Notes: generated by a model from the sequence alone, not told the origin. Counted from the stretch's first letter, positions 6,596 to 15,650 are shown. The stretch is 25,979 nt of DNA from Phosphoribacter sp035448065 (GCA_035448065.1 DAOTIG010000035.1:1-25979); one strand, 5' to 3'. Made by a program: numbers and translations.

Positions 6596-9500
6596 ATGCC
6601 CAACGACGACGCGCTGCCCGACGGCATCTACGAGAGCGTCGTCACGCGACGGTTGCTTGAGCGACTTCGCGCGGCCGGTGATCGTGACGCGCGACTGGGT
6701 GCGATCGACCAAGCCGACCTCGCCCACGTGCTCGGTCGGCATGTTGGGGAGTCGGTGCTTCGCGTCCTCCGCTCCACGAAGAGCGTGGATGTGCAGGCCG
6801 ACCTGGTGGCCCGTCTACTCGCCATGCTCGACGCTGCTGACGAATCACCTGATCTTCCACCTCGGCAGTTGCTGTCCATCAAAAGTCCCACCGTCTTCGG
6901 AGTCCCGGCGCGGAGTGTCGAACACCCCGCCACACCCTTGTCCGACGCCGCGCTGCTCACCAATGCGCCGAACGATCCTCAGCTGGGCAGCGAACTCCGC
7001 AGTGAGCTGCGCACCGCCAACCGCGTCGACCTGCTCATGGCCTTCGTCAAATGGCACGGCCTGCGAGTCCTCGAGTCAGCGCTCGACGAGATCCGGGCGA
7101 GGGAGGTCCCGTTCCGCGTCATCACGACGACCTACCTGGCAGGAACGGAACGCGTCGCCCTCGACCGATTGGTCAAGGACTATGGCGCAGAGGTTCGGGT
7201 CCAGTACGACGCTCGTCGGACTCGCCTGCACGCCAAGGCGTGGCTCTTCCACCGTGACACCGGCTTCGACACGGCATACGTTGGATCGTCGAATCTGTCG
7301 CGCGTGGCGCTGCTCGACGGCGCCGAGTGGAACGTGCGCCTCTCTCGCATCGGCACGCCGACGCTGCTCGAGAAGTTCGCCGCAACCTTCGAAAGCTATT
7401 GGAACTCAGACCAATACGAGCGATATGACCCCGAGCTCGATCGTGATCGCATCGACGACGCACTCCGGGCCGCGCTCGATGGAGGGCGAGCCCGAAGCGG
7501 CGGGGAGATCAGGCTGTCGGGCCTGCAGGTCCGGCCCTACCCCTATCAGACGGCCATTCTCGACGCTCTTGAGGCGGAGCGCGCCGTCCACGATCGACAC
7601 CGCAATCTCGTGGTAGCCGCCACCGGCACCGGCAAGACGGTCATCGCTGCCTTGGACTATCAGCGTCTCGCTGCGCGTATGCCGCGAGCCGACGGGACAC
7701 GTCCACGTCTCCTGTTCGTCGCGCACCGCGGAGAGATCCTCCAGCAGTCGCTGCGCACTTATCGCGAGGTCCTGAGTGACGCGAACTTCGGCGAGCTCTA
7801 CGTCGGTGGCGCCCGGCCCGAGCGGTGGCAGCACGTCTTTGCCAGCGTCCAGTCGCTCACGGCATACGACGTGCGCAACATCCCACGAGACGCCTTTGAG
7901 GTCGTCGTCATCGACGAGTTCCATCACGCCCAGGCCCGGACCTACCGGTCGATCCTGGACCACCTCGACCCGACGGAGCTCCTCGGTCTCACGGCGACTC
8001 CGGAGCGCGGCGATGGCACCGACGTCCGCGCGATGTTTGGCGGGCGCACGGCCGCAGAGCTGCGCTTGTGGGATGCCATCGATGCGGACCTCCTCACGCC
8101 TTTCCACTACTTCGGCCTGGGTGACACCACTGATCTCACCCACGTCGCCTGGCGCGCAGGGAGATACGACGAGTCAGGGCTGGACTCCGTGTTCACCGGC
8201 AACGACGCCCGCGCCCGCATCGTGCTGCAGCAGGTCGCCGACAAGATCAGCGACCCGACGCGGATGCGAGCACTGGGGTTCTGCGTGAGCGTCGCGCACG
8301 CGGCATACATGGCTCGGGTGTTCGTGGAGGCGGGGCTCTCCGCACGCGCGGTGAGCGGGCAGACTCCGGCGGCCGAGCGCGCTGCCGCCGTCGCGGCATT
8401 GCGCGCGGGCGAGGTGTCGGCGCTCTTTGCGGCTGACCTGTTCAACGAAGGTCTCGACATCCCTGAGGTCGACACCGTGCTGTTCCTGCGCCCGACCGAC
8501 AGCGTGACGCTCTTCCTGCAGCAGCTGGGTCGAGGACTGCGGCTTGCGGATGAGAAGGCGGTGCTGACGGTCTTGGACTTCGTTGGTCGGCACCGCGCCG
8601 AGTTCCGCCTCGACCAGCGCTTCCAGGCGCTCACGCGGACATCGCGCAAGCGACTCGAGCACGAAATCGAGCGGGGCTTTCCGACCTACCGTCCGGGTGT
8701 CAGATCGTGCTCGATGAGTTCACTCGGGCTGAGGCTCTGCGCTCGGTGCGCCAGCACTTGGCGGTGCGCAGAGATCACCTCATCGCCGAGCTGCGGGCGC
8801 AGCCCACAGACGCGCTCTCTGAGTTCCTGCACAACGCTGGTGTCGAGCTGGCCGACGTGTTGAAGCGCGGAGAGCGGTCGTTCACCCTCCTGCGTCGTGA
8901 TGCGGGCCTCGTCTCGGCCTTGCCTTCTCCGCTGGAGGCCGTGCTGGCCAAGCGGGTGCGCGCGGTCGCGCACGTCGACGACGCACGGCGCGCCGCGGCA
9001 TACACACGGCTGCTGAGTGCGAACGCGCCTGACTATCAAGACCTTTCGGGTGCAGAACGACGCCTCGCGGACATGCTCTACTTCAGCATGTTCCCCGGTG
9101 GTGGACAGCACACCAGCATCGGTCACGGACTGCGCCGGATCCGGCACGAGACCGAGTTGGCCGGCGAACTGGCCCAAGTCATCGAGCTGGCCCTTGACGG
9201 CACGCGGCACACCGCAACGCCACTGACCGGTCGGCTGGTAGACATCCCTCTTCTCGTGCACGCGACGTACCAGCGCGAGGAGGCGCTGGCCGCGTTGGGC
9301 TACGCCTCCCTCAACCGCCTGCCGAACTCGTTCCGTGAGGGTGTGCTGCGGATCGACACCGGGGACGGCGAGATCGACGCCTTCTTCGTCACGCTGCGCA
9401 AGAGCGAGGCCGACTACTCGCCGACGACCATGTATGCCGACTACCCCATCAGTCCCACGCTGTTCCACTGGGAGAGCCAGTCGACCACCTCGGTGGCTTC

Positions 9501-9711
9501 GCCCACCGGACAGCGCTACTTGCACGGGACGGGCGAGAAGTTGCTCTTCGTAAGGACCGAGAAGGAGGGCGAGTTCGGCACGATGCCCTACGTCTTCCTC
9601 GGACCGGTCGACTATGTGAGCCATCGTGGCGACCGCCCGATCGCCATCACCTGGCGACTGCGGACCCCGATGCCCGCGGACCTGTTCACCGAAGCGGCCG
9701 TGGCGTTGTGA
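6596..9711 (+). pseudogene. PLD nuclease-helicase-DUF3427 protein, interrupted by one frameshift
   Basis: In order: an N-terminal segment; a phospholipase-D-like nuclease domain with LHAKAWLF (H212, K214) and GSSNLS (N233); a superfamily 2 helicase with ATGTGKT (K347), VIDEFHHA (D440-E441), GLTATPER and QLGRGLRL (R646); and a DUF3427 C-terminal domain. The first frame runs off at a stop at 8863 and the second, 8707-9711, carries DUF3427. Reading PG-C-Q-I-V-L-D-E-F across the junction needs one extra base near 8698, giving about 1038 aa, the usual family length. Start ATG 6596 precedes PNDDALPDGIYESV, typical of the family. These proteins are common in defence islands. Either a real inactivating deletion or a sequencing error; both halves are otherwise intact. 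Confidence 0.88.
8693..8709 (+). other. Frameshift point in the DUF3427 helicase
   Basis: CCG GGT GTC AGA continues the helicase frame, whereas (T)GT CAG ATC GTG CTC GAT gives C-Q-I-V-L-D in the DUF3427 frame. One base is missing relative to the expected GGT-TGT. No canonical slippery heptamer is present, so programmed frameshifting is unlikely. Confidence 0.8.
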
Positions 9712-9826
9712 GCGTTGGGGATCCCGACGCAGCGGCGGCACCGTCGAGGTGCAGGGGCTCGACGGCGTCAGCGTGCTCACCGCGCCCCGGGTCGTTGTGG
9801 CGCCGCCCGCAGGGTGGATCCTGCGG

Positions 9827-9979
9827 GCGTCGGTCAGACTCGTCGCAGACTGCGGCCTGCGCGGCCGCGATGCCGTCCACGCGGCCACCGCACTCGCGGC
9901 GGGCTTCCACCTGATCGTCAGCTGCGACGAGGACTTTGACGCCGTTCCCGGCCTCACGCGAGTCGATCCACCGCACCTC
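9827..9979 (+). pseudogene. PIN-domain (VapC-like) toxin remnant
   Basis: The translation has LRGRDAVHAATALAAGF, then LIVSCDEDFDAVPGLTRVDP. This is the C-terminal third of a PIN ribonuclease: the third acidic residue in RDAVHAA and the fourth in DEDFD. The N-terminal part with the first Asp and the Glu is absent and no antitoxin gene precedes it. The frame stays open into the following lipoprotein, but that is accidental because the lipoprotein has its own start and Shine-Dalgarno. The 9712-9826 stretch shows no recognisable gene. Confidence 0.65.
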
Positions 9980-10129
9980 GCCAGCAATGCCGCACTGCTC
10001 GCGAGCGTGGTGGGTGGCTTGGCGGGCCGACCAGCGGTTATCCACAGGCAGGCAACTTTCGAGGAGCGGATCCGTGCTGTTTCAGTGATACTGGCGATCG
10101 GTGCTGAGGCTGCGCGGAAGGGGTGTGTC

Positions 10130-10702
10130 GTGCACGGCGAGAGCAGGTGCGTGCTGAGTCGGTATGCCGCCGGCCTGGCGCTGGTGGCTGTGCTCGCTGC
10201 GGCGGGCTGCACCCAGGAGCACGGCACGGGGACTGCCACGGGTTCGACCGTCCCTTCAGCAAACCCAACGACCAGCACCGTGGCGACCACCAGCACCTCT
10301 GCGCCCGTGCCCACGACGACGTCCGAGGCTGACCTGGCAAAGGCCGCTGCCCAGCGGTACGTCGAGGCGTTCAACAGGGCACTACAGTCACGCGACACAA
10401 CCGAGTTGCGCAAGAACTTCGTCCCAGGCTGCATCGTCTGTACGCAGGACGCCGATCAGATCGATGGCTATCTCAAGAGCGGTCGGAAGGTCGAGGGCGG
10501 GTTGCTCTCGTTTACCGACGTCCAAGTCGAGTCCGTTCAAGGCGACGCGATCATCCTCAAGGGCCGGATGGCACTCACTGCAGTTGTCATCCGCGACGCA
10601 TCCGGGAAGGTCGTCGAATCTCATCCTGAGTTCATCAACCCACGCCGGACGCTCATTCGCCACGTGAACGGGACCTGGCTGCTGGAGGGCGTGTACCCGT
10701 GA
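10130..10702 (+). CDS. Secreted lipoprotein, DUF6318-like
   Basis: A 190-aa protein with a positively charged start, hydrophobic stretch GLALVAVLAAAGC and a lipobox-like Cys (C27), then a Thr/Ser/Pro-rich linker (about 30-65) as in surface-tethered lipoproteins. The rest (about 70-190) resembles the actinobacterial DUF6318/NTF2-like group: a helix AAQRYVEAFNRALQSRD, a conserved C-x2-C (C101, C104) and a DVQVESV...RTLIRHVNGTWLLEGV strand region. GTG 10130 is preceded by GGAAGGGG (10117-10124); GTG 10151 is a possible alternative that gives a 20-residue signal peptide. Its stop overlaps the next gene (GTGA), so the two are coupled. The ligand or partner is unknown. Confidence 0.78.
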   Translation: MHGESRCVLSRYAAGLALVAVLAAAGCTQEHGTGTATGSTVPSANPTTSTVATTSTSAPVPTTTSEADLAKAAAQRYVEAFNRALQSRDTTELRKNFVPGCIVCTQDADQIDGYLKSGRKVEGGLLSFTDVQVESVQGDAIILKGRMALTAVVIRDASGKVVESHPEFINPRRTLIRHVNGTWLLEGVYP

Positions 10703-11562
10703 TCACCCGGCTCGTCGCGGTGACAGCGCTTATCGTCGGGCTGGCGCTCGGCAGTCCGTCGGCGGAGGCCGCGCCAGATGGGTGCGCGAAGGGCTTCGTC
10801 TCAGTCACTGGTTCGACGTGCAACAAGTCTCTTGAGTGGTCCTACGACCCGACCCTCAAGGCGTTCGTCCGGCGTGCGCAAACGATCGGCAGTCTGGATG
10901 CCGAGGGCCGTGCGCGGTATCGCTATGTAGTGGGAGTGCGATGCGAGGGAGGTGCCTTGTGCGGAGCCTCAGCCTTCACCTGCCCCGTACTTGATGCCCG
11001 CAGGGGCCTTCGCTATCGGGCGATGGCGTACCTCCTTAGACCGGATGGCACTGACGCCCCCGACACGCCTCCGCTGGACAGCTCAGTCTGTGAGTATCCC
11101 GGCGCCGTGGTTCCGTTGGCGGTGGTGGAGCAGGGGGCTCGGGAGGAGTTGACGAAGCGGATCTCGCAGCCGGTGGTGTCCTCGGCGCCGCCTGGCAAGA
11201 CTCTGGTCAACCTTCCGACGATCTTCGCGACCACTCCCCAGCCCGAGCAGTCGCTGACCTTCACCACGCCCGTGCCGGGGCGGTTGGTGGCCGTGCCCGA
11301 GTACACCTGGGACTTCGGCGACGGGCTCACCGGCATGGGCCCGGGTCTGGCCTACCAGCCAGGTGACATCCCCTCGAAGTTGCCCGGCAAGTACCTCACC
11401 GCCACCTACCGGACCGCGGGCGCCAAGTCCGTCGTCGTGACCGTCACCTGGCGAGTCCGCTTCGTCCTCGAGGACGTCCTGGACGTCCCCCTCGCGCCGA
11501 TCGTCTTCACCGCAGGCGAGACCAAAGAGGTCGCCATCGCCAAGGCCGTCCTCGTCCGTTGA
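10699..11562 (+). CDS. Secreted protein with PKD-like segment
   Basis: A 287-aa protein with a signal peptide (residues 1-25, ...GSPSAEA|AP) and several Cys in the mature part. Around residue 204 lies WDFGDG, the hallmark of PKD/immunoglobulin-like domains, followed by a beta-rich sequence TATYRTAGAKSVVVTVTWRVRF. No enzymatic motif and no anchor is visible, so it is probably exported. GTG 10699 overlaps the lipoprotein stop by four bases (GTGA), so the pair is likely made together and may act as a surface complex. The family is known only as hypothetical proteins next to such lipoproteins in Actinobacteria. Confidence 0.75.
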   Translation: MITRLVAVTALIVGLALGSPSAEAAPDGCAKGFVSVTGSTCNKSLEWSYDPTLKAFVRRAQTIGSLDAEGRARYRYVVGVRCEGGALCGASAFTCPVLDARRGLRYRAMAYLLRPDGTDAPDTPPLDSSVCEYPGAVVPLAVVEQGAREELTKRISQPVVSSAPPGKTLVNLPTIFATTPQPEQSLTFTTPVPGRLVAVPEYTWDFGDGLTGMGPGLAYQPGDIPSKLPGKYLTATYRTAGAKSVVVTVTWRVRFVLEDVLDVPLAPIVFTAGETKEVAIAKAVLVR

Positions 11563-11632
11563 CTGGCTCACGGCCCCCTCGCCGGCCTCGTGCACAAGGT
11601 GCCACGACTCTGCAGATCCGCGTCGGTGCAGC

Positions 11633-11638
11633 TAAAAT
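11633..11638 (+). promoter_or_regulatory. Leaderless -10 box of vapBC
   Basis: TAAAAT is followed by exactly six bases (GACTGC) and then the ATG of vapB. No Shine-Dalgarno is present, so transcription would start at or next to the A of the ATG. No clear -35 is seen. Confidence 0.6.
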
Positions 11639-11644
11639 GACTGC

Positions 11645-11881
11645 ATGAGTGTCGTGATCACCGTACGGGATGTGCCGAACGAGGTCCGTGACGAGCTGGC
11701 GGCTCGAGCTGCTCGGGCTGGCCAGTCGATGCAGGAGTACCTCAGAGGAATGCTCGTCCACGCAGCCGCCCGGCCATCGGTCGATGACGTCATCGCGCGG
11801 GCACGCCTTCGGGTGAGCACCACCGGCTCACGGGTCACTCGGGAGAGCATCCTGGCCGCGCGCGATTCGGACCGACGGTGA
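11645..11881 (+). CDS. vapB: VapB-type antitoxin (FitA-like ribbon-helix-helix)
   Basis: A 78-aa protein. The N-terminus (VVITVRDVPNEVRDELAARA, then GQSMQEYLRGML) is a FitA/VapB ribbon-helix-helix DNA-binding domain; the C-terminus (RPSVDDVIARAR... ESILAARDSDRR) is the toxin-neutralising tail. It is expected to bind and block the VapC toxin encoded next and to repress its own promoter. The stop overlaps the vapC GTG (GTGA), giving the standard coupled antitoxin-toxin order. The start is supported by a leaderless -10 box. Confidence 0.9.
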   Translation: MSVVITVRDVPNEVRDELAARAARAGQSMQEYLRGMLVHAAARPSVDDVIARARLRVSTTGSRVTRESILAARDSDRR

Positions 11882-12282
11882 AGGCAGTCGTCTGTGATGC
11901 CTCCGCACTTGTGGCACTCCTCCTCGACGAAGGCAGGGACGGTCGCTGGGTGGCCGACGCGCTTGCTGATAGGGCGCTGCTCGCTCCGGCCCTTCTCCCC
12001 TTCGAATGCGCCAACATCGTCCGCCGACACGAGTTGGCCGGATTGATCACCCAAGACACCGCCGCTCAGGCTCACCGCGACCTCGTGGACCTCAGTGTCG
12101 AGATGTGGCCGTATGAGGTGCTCGCCGCGCGAGTGTGGACACTCCGAGCCAACCTCAGTGTCTACGACGCGAGCTACGTCGCGGTTGCTGAGGCTGCGGG
12201 CACCGACCTCGTGACTTTGGACGGGCGCCTGGCCCGCGCGCCCGGGACCCACTGTCGGATCCGCACGCCACCGGACTGCTGA
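11878..12282 (+). CDS. vapC: VapC PIN-domain ribonuclease toxin
   Basis: A 134-aa single PIN domain of normal length. The acidic quartet is complete: D7 (VVCDAS), E43 (PFECAN), D97 (VYDASYVAVAE) and D115 (LVTLDGRLA), so it should be an active Mg-dependent ribonuclease that cleaves tRNA or rRNA when freed from VapB. The start is the GTG at 11878 overlapping the vapB stop. The module sits at the right end of the accessory island, where toxin-antitoxin pairs often stabilise mobile DNA. The cleavage target cannot be read from sequence. Confidence 0.93.
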   Translation: MKAVVCDASALVALLLDEGRDGRWVADALADRALLAPALLPFECANIVRRHELAGLITQDTAAQAHRDLVDLSVEMWPYEVLAARVWTLRANLSVYDASYVAVAEAAGTDLVTLDGRLARAPGTHCRIRTPPDC

Positions 12283-12362
12283 CCCACCGCCCCGGCAGAC
12301 GATGGTCCACTCGGCGGGCGATGGTTCGCCCGGCGGGGCGGGCCATCTGGTCGAATGTCCCC

Positions 12363-14174
12363 ATGGCAGCCAAGCGCGGAGGACGCGACCGACACCGCAC
12401 GCCCCATCGTGCGGCGACCCGGCAACACCCACCCCGCCGCGCCCCCGGCGGCCCGAGCATCCCGGGGGACTTCGACCCGGACAGCCAGCCGCTCATCCAG
12501 GGCCTGCGGGCTGCGCTTCGCCACCCTGACCCCACATCGATCCTCGTCGCCGGCTGCGCCGTGGCCCACCAGATGCTCTTCACCGCTCGCGACCGGATCC
12601 CCGGCGAGGCCACCCTGCTCGAGTCCTTCCTCGAGGTCCCGCTCGCCGAGACCACCGCCGTCCTGCATCTCGCCGCCGCGCTCACCCACGACGACCTGCT
12701 CCGCGCCGAGATCACCCGCACCCTCGCCGAGCGCCGCCACCCCGTCCCCTCGCACGTCCGCGAGCTCGGGGCGGCGCGGGCGCACGCGGCATACGCGATG
12801 GCCGACGAGCTGGGCGACGGCGACAATCACCTGATCGGCGTCCGTATCCCCGGCGGCACCGAGCTCACCCTCGTGGTCTACGTCGACCACACGATGGGCA
12901 CGATCGTCAAGGATGCCTTCCTCATCCCGCGACCGCTCGAGGAGGTACGAGCACAGTTCGACGAGCTCGTCGAGCGCGACGGCCTCGACGACAACCACCC
13001 CACCCCCGTCGACCTCGCCGAGGTCCGCGCGCGCATCGAGCAGGCTCTCGTGCGCCACGACGCGATCACGCCCGATTGGGAGCAGGACGACTGGCCGATG
13101 ATCCGCCCGCTCGTCGAGCACGTCGTCGCCACCCTCCCGACCGGTGGTGCGGGCTATGCCGAGCGCGCGGCATACAGCAGCGGCGATCTGGATCGTGACG
13201 TCCGCGAGCTCCTGGCCTCGCCCGAGGCCGCCGGCCTCGAGCAGACCCCCCAAGTGGAGATGGCCGTCGCCGCCCTCCTCGCATATGCCGCTGCGAGACA
13301 AGGCGATCCGCATCGCTGGAGCGCCCCGGTCGTCGAGAACGCACTCGTCGAGGAGATCGCGTGGGACCCGCTCGTGCCCGAGATCGCCCTCGACGAGGTA
13401 TGCCGCGTGCTCCCCACCGTCGTCCGCTTCAGTCACCGGGTGGCCGGCAAGAGCCGGGCCGCGACGCTCGATACGCTCGCCGCGATCGACCGGTGGGCAC
13501 CGGTGTTCACCGAGATCCACCAGCTCGGGGTGACCCGCGACCTGCGCGAGTCGCAGGCCGCCCTCGACGCCCTCATTGCCGGTGACCCCCGCCCCTATCG
13601 CCGCCGCCAGCTGCTCGCCGTGCTCGGCTCGCCGGAGGCCGTCGACGCCCTCGACGACACGCCCCTGCCCGACGAGCCCCTCGACCTCACCGACGTCCCC
13701 GCCGACCTGCACGTCGTGCTCACCGACATCTCCCGGATCATCGACCTCGCGTTGACCTCCGGCGAGCTGCCCGGCCTCGACGTCGAGCTGCGCACGGCCT
13801 GCCGCCGGTTCCTCACCCGCTGCGCGATCGGCGATCCGGCCGTCCTGCGGCGCCGCGCCAGCACCAAGCGCACCGCTGCCGCAGTCGTCTGGTTGCTCGG
13901 CTCGGCCAATGACCTGTCCGGAAGGGGACTGTCCGGCACGGCGATCGAGCAATGCTTCGGGGTGGGCGGCAACCTGCGATCGCGGGCCGAGGCGCTCGCC
14001 GCCGCAGTGGGAGGCTCGGTCAGCAGCCACGGACCGGCCCGGCTCGACGACGTCGGCCTACTCACGAGCACCTACCGCCGCGAGCTCATCGATCTCCGAG
14101 ACGGCCTCGTCGATGCCCTCGCCGACGCCTACGCCCCCCACGCACCCGATGCGCCCGACGCGGACACCCCGTGA
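12363..14174 (+). CDS. Uncharacterised protein, 603 aa, weak DUF6398-like C-terminus
   Basis: I do not recognise the full protein. It starts with a basic tail (MAAKRGGRDRHRTPH), has a long Ala/Leu-rich helical body with many acidic residues, and carries near the C-terminus a segment RTAAAVVWLLGSAND followed by GTAIEQCFGVGGNLRSRA. This resembles the DUF6398/HTH pattern in which a short helix is followed by x-I-x-x-x-F-G-V. Start ATG 12363 is preferred because upstream codons are low-complexity and TCGAAT lies six bases before it (weak leaderless box). The stop overlaps the ZIP gene by four bases (GTGA), so the two are coupled, but no functional link is evident. Confidence 0.7.
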   Translation: MAAKRGGRDRHRTPHRAATRQHPPRRAPGGPSIPGDFDPDSQPLIQGLRAALRHPDPTSILVAGCAVAHQMLFTARDRIPGEATLLESFLEVPLAETTAVLHLAAALTHDDLLRAEITRTLAERRHPVPSHVRELGAARAHAAYAMADELGDGDNHLIGVRIPGGTELTLVVYVDHTMGTIVKDAFLIPRPLEEVRAQFDELVERDGLDDNHPTPVDLAEVRARIEQALVRHDAITPDWEQDDWPMIRPLVEHVVATLPTGGAGYAERAAYSSGDLDRDVRELLASPEAAGLEQTPQVEMAVAALLAYAAARQGDPHRWSAPVVENALVEEIAWDPLVPEIALDEVCRVLPTVVRFSHRVAGKSRAATLDTLAAIDRWAPVFTEIHQLGVTRDLRESQAALDALIAGDPRPYRRRQLLAVLGSPEAVDALDDTPLPDEPLDLTDVPADLHVVLTDISRIIDLALTSGELPGLDVELRTACRRFLTRCAIGDPAVLRRRASTKRTAAAVVWLLGSANDLSGRGLSGTAIEQCFGVGGNLRSRAEALAAAVGGSVSSHGPARLDDVGLLTSTYRRELIDLRDGLVDALADAYAPHAPDAPDADTP

Positions 14175-14893
14175 CCCACGCCCTCACCTACGGCGTCCTC
14201 GCCGCCGGCTCGCTGCTCGTCGGCGCGCTGCTCGGCATCTGGCGCTCCTGGAGCCCACGGGTGATCGGCCTCATCCTCGCCTTCGGCGCCGGGGCGCTCA
14301 TCTCCGCGGTCGCCTTCGAGCTCGCCGAGGAGGGCCTGGCCGTCGGCGGCGCCGCACCGGTCGCGATCGGGCTCGCCCTCGGCGCGCTCACCTTCTTCCT
14401 CGCCGATCGCGCCGTCGAGCGGTGGGGCGCCCGCGCCGACGACTCCTTGGCCGGCTCCGCCGGATCCGGTATGCCGCTCGCGCTCGGTGCGCTGCTCGAC
14501 GGCATACCGGAGCAGGTCGTGCTCGGGATCGGCCTGGCCGCCGGCGGCGAAGTCGGCCTCGCCCTGCTCGTCGCGATCATCCTCTCGAACCTGCCCGAGG
14601 CGATCGGAGCGGCCGCCGATCTGCGCGAAGCCGGGCGCTCCCGCGGCTTCGTCGTCGGGCTGTGGGCCGGGGTGGCCGCGCTGTGCGCGGCCGCGACCAT
14701 GGTCGGCTATCTCAGCGCCGACCGCGCGGGCGGCGCAGTCACCGCCGGCATCGACGGCTTCGCCGCCGGCGCCCTGCTCGTCATGATCGTCGACTCGATG
14801 GTGCCCGAGGCGCGCGAGAAGGGCGGCGACACAGCGGGATTGGCGACCGTCGCCGGCTTCGCCCTCGCAGCGGGGCTGTCGCTGCTCTCCTGA
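14171..14893 (+). CDS. ZIP-family divalent metal transporter-like protein
   Basis: A 240-aa protein with about seven hydrophobic segments. The two signature helices are recognisable: LLDGIPEQVVLGIGLA (D110, P113, E114) and LSNLPEAIGAAADL (N140, P142, E143), corresponding to the metal-binding TM4 and TM5 of ZIP proteins. The usual His of H-x-x-P-E-G are replaced by Asp and Ser/Asn, so metal choice may differ from classical zinc uptake. Other helices are rich in Gly/Ala. Start GTG 14171 overlaps the upstream stop. It is likely a membrane protein moving zinc, iron or manganese; direction and regulation are not visible. Confidence 0.82.
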   Translation: MTHALTYGVLAAGSLLVGALLGIWRSWSPRVIGLILAFGAGALISAVAFELAEEGLAVGGAAPVAIGLALGALTFFLADRAVERWGARADDSLAGSAGSGMPLALGALLDGIPEQVVLGIGLAAGGEVGLALLVAIILSNLPEAIGAAADLREAGRSRGFVVGLWAGVAALCAAATMVGYLSADRAGGAVTAGIDGFAAGALLVMIVDSMVPEAREKGGDTAGLATVAGFALAAGLSLLS

Positions 14894-14913
14894 GCCGGCC
14901 GACTCAGGCCGGG

Positions 14914-15090
14914 AAGCGAGCCTCCACCCGCACGGCTCGGGAGCCGTAATAGACCTTGTCCTGGATGATCGGAGCCAGCGAGGTGATCCCCAGAATCGTC
15001 CCTTGCCGTCAAAGTCGCTGAGCTTGTTGCTGGCCTTCTTCTTGGTGTTCGGGAACGCCTCGGGGGCGGCCTGCAAGCCCTGAGCGGCAT
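14914..15090 (-). pseudogene. Possible decayed gene remnant
   Basis: Minus-strand translation gives AFPNTKKKASNKLSDFDGKG in one frame, and after a frame change TILGITSLAPIIQDKVYYGS and AVRVEARFPA ending at TGA (14916-14914). The hydrophilic lysine-rich stretch and the clean C-terminal end look like fragments of a former protein, but no family is recognised. The remaining intergenic sequence shows nothing else. Confidence 0.3.
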
Positions 15091-15141
15091 ACCTGTTCGA
15101 GTGCCGCGTCGAGGTCCGTCGACCCCGACGCCGCGCCGAGG

Positions 15142-15564
15142 TCAGCCCAGCGCGGCGGTGATCCGGGCGCGCAGGGCCGGGGCGGGCAGGGCTCCGACGA
15201 TCGTGTCGACGACCTGGCGGTCCTTGACGAGCAGCAGCATCGGGATGCTGCGCGCGGCATACCGCGCGGCCGTCTGCGGAGCCGTGTCGACGTTGACCTT
15301 GACCACCTTGACCCGCCCGGCGAGCTCCCGACTCAGCGTCTCGAGGATCGGCGCGATCATCCGGCACGGCTGACACCACGGCGCCCACAGGTCGACGACC
15401 GTGAGCACCCGGGTGTCGATGGCGGCGTCGACGTCGCTGTCACCGGCCTCGACGAGCCACGGCAGCGCGGTCTTGCAGCGCGGGCAGCGCGGATGACCGG
15501 CCGCCGCGATCGGCAGCCGGTTCTTGGTGCCGCACGACGGGCAGGCGATGACAGGTCCGGCCAT
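15142..15564 (-). CDS. trxC: Thioredoxin 2-like protein with zinc finger (TrxC type)
   Basis: A 140-aa protein. The N-terminus has CPSC (C8, C11) and CPRC (C27, C30), the zinc-binding pair of TrxC-type thioredoxins. The thioredoxin fold follows, with VVDLWAPWCQPCRMIAP (W63, C64, C67) and the cis-Pro strand SIPMLLL. The active site is W-C-Q-P-C rather than the usual W-C-G-P-C. It reduces disulfides in the cytoplasm using thioredoxin reductase. The ATG is preceded by TACCCT six bases upstream, a leaderless arrangement with no Shine-Dalgarno. The family is often induced by oxidative stress. Confidence 0.92.
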   Translation of the reverse strand: MAGPVIACPSCGTKNRLPIAAAGHPRCPRCKTALPWLVEAGDSDVDAAIDTRVLTVVDLWAPWCQPCRMIAPILETLSRELAGRVKVVKVNVDTAPQTAARYAARSIPMLLLVKDRQVVDTIVGALPAPALRARITAALG

Positions 15565-15570
15565 GCCGTC

Positions 15571-15576
15571 AGGGTA
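15571..15576 (-). promoter_or_regulatory. Leaderless -10 box of trxC
   Basis: Minus-strand TACCCT, then six bases (GACGGC), then ATG. The box overlaps one copy of the CGGCATAC octamer (its TAC is shared). No Shine-Dalgarno is present. Confidence 0.5.
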
Positions 15577-15650
15577 TGCCGCCCGCCCGCCGCCCGCTCT
15601 GCCCCCTGCTTGCCCCCTGTCTCCGGCCCGGGCTCTCCCGCCCCCTGCGA

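Noticed and set aside
8690..8710. Programmed frameshift in the helicase
   Set aside because: No slippery heptamer or stimulatory hairpin is evident at the junction, and the family is normally a single continuous frame.
9626..10702. PIN-domain/lipoprotein fusion
   Set aside because: The frame is continuous, but the lipoprotein has its own GTG, Shine-Dalgarno and signal peptide, and the PIN part lacks its N-terminus.
3570..12282. Integration att site from the tRNA-Leu 3' end
   Set aside because: The tRNA 3' end (TTCAAATCC... TTGCGCA) has no second copy in the window, and no integrase gene is visible, so an att pair cannot be claimed.
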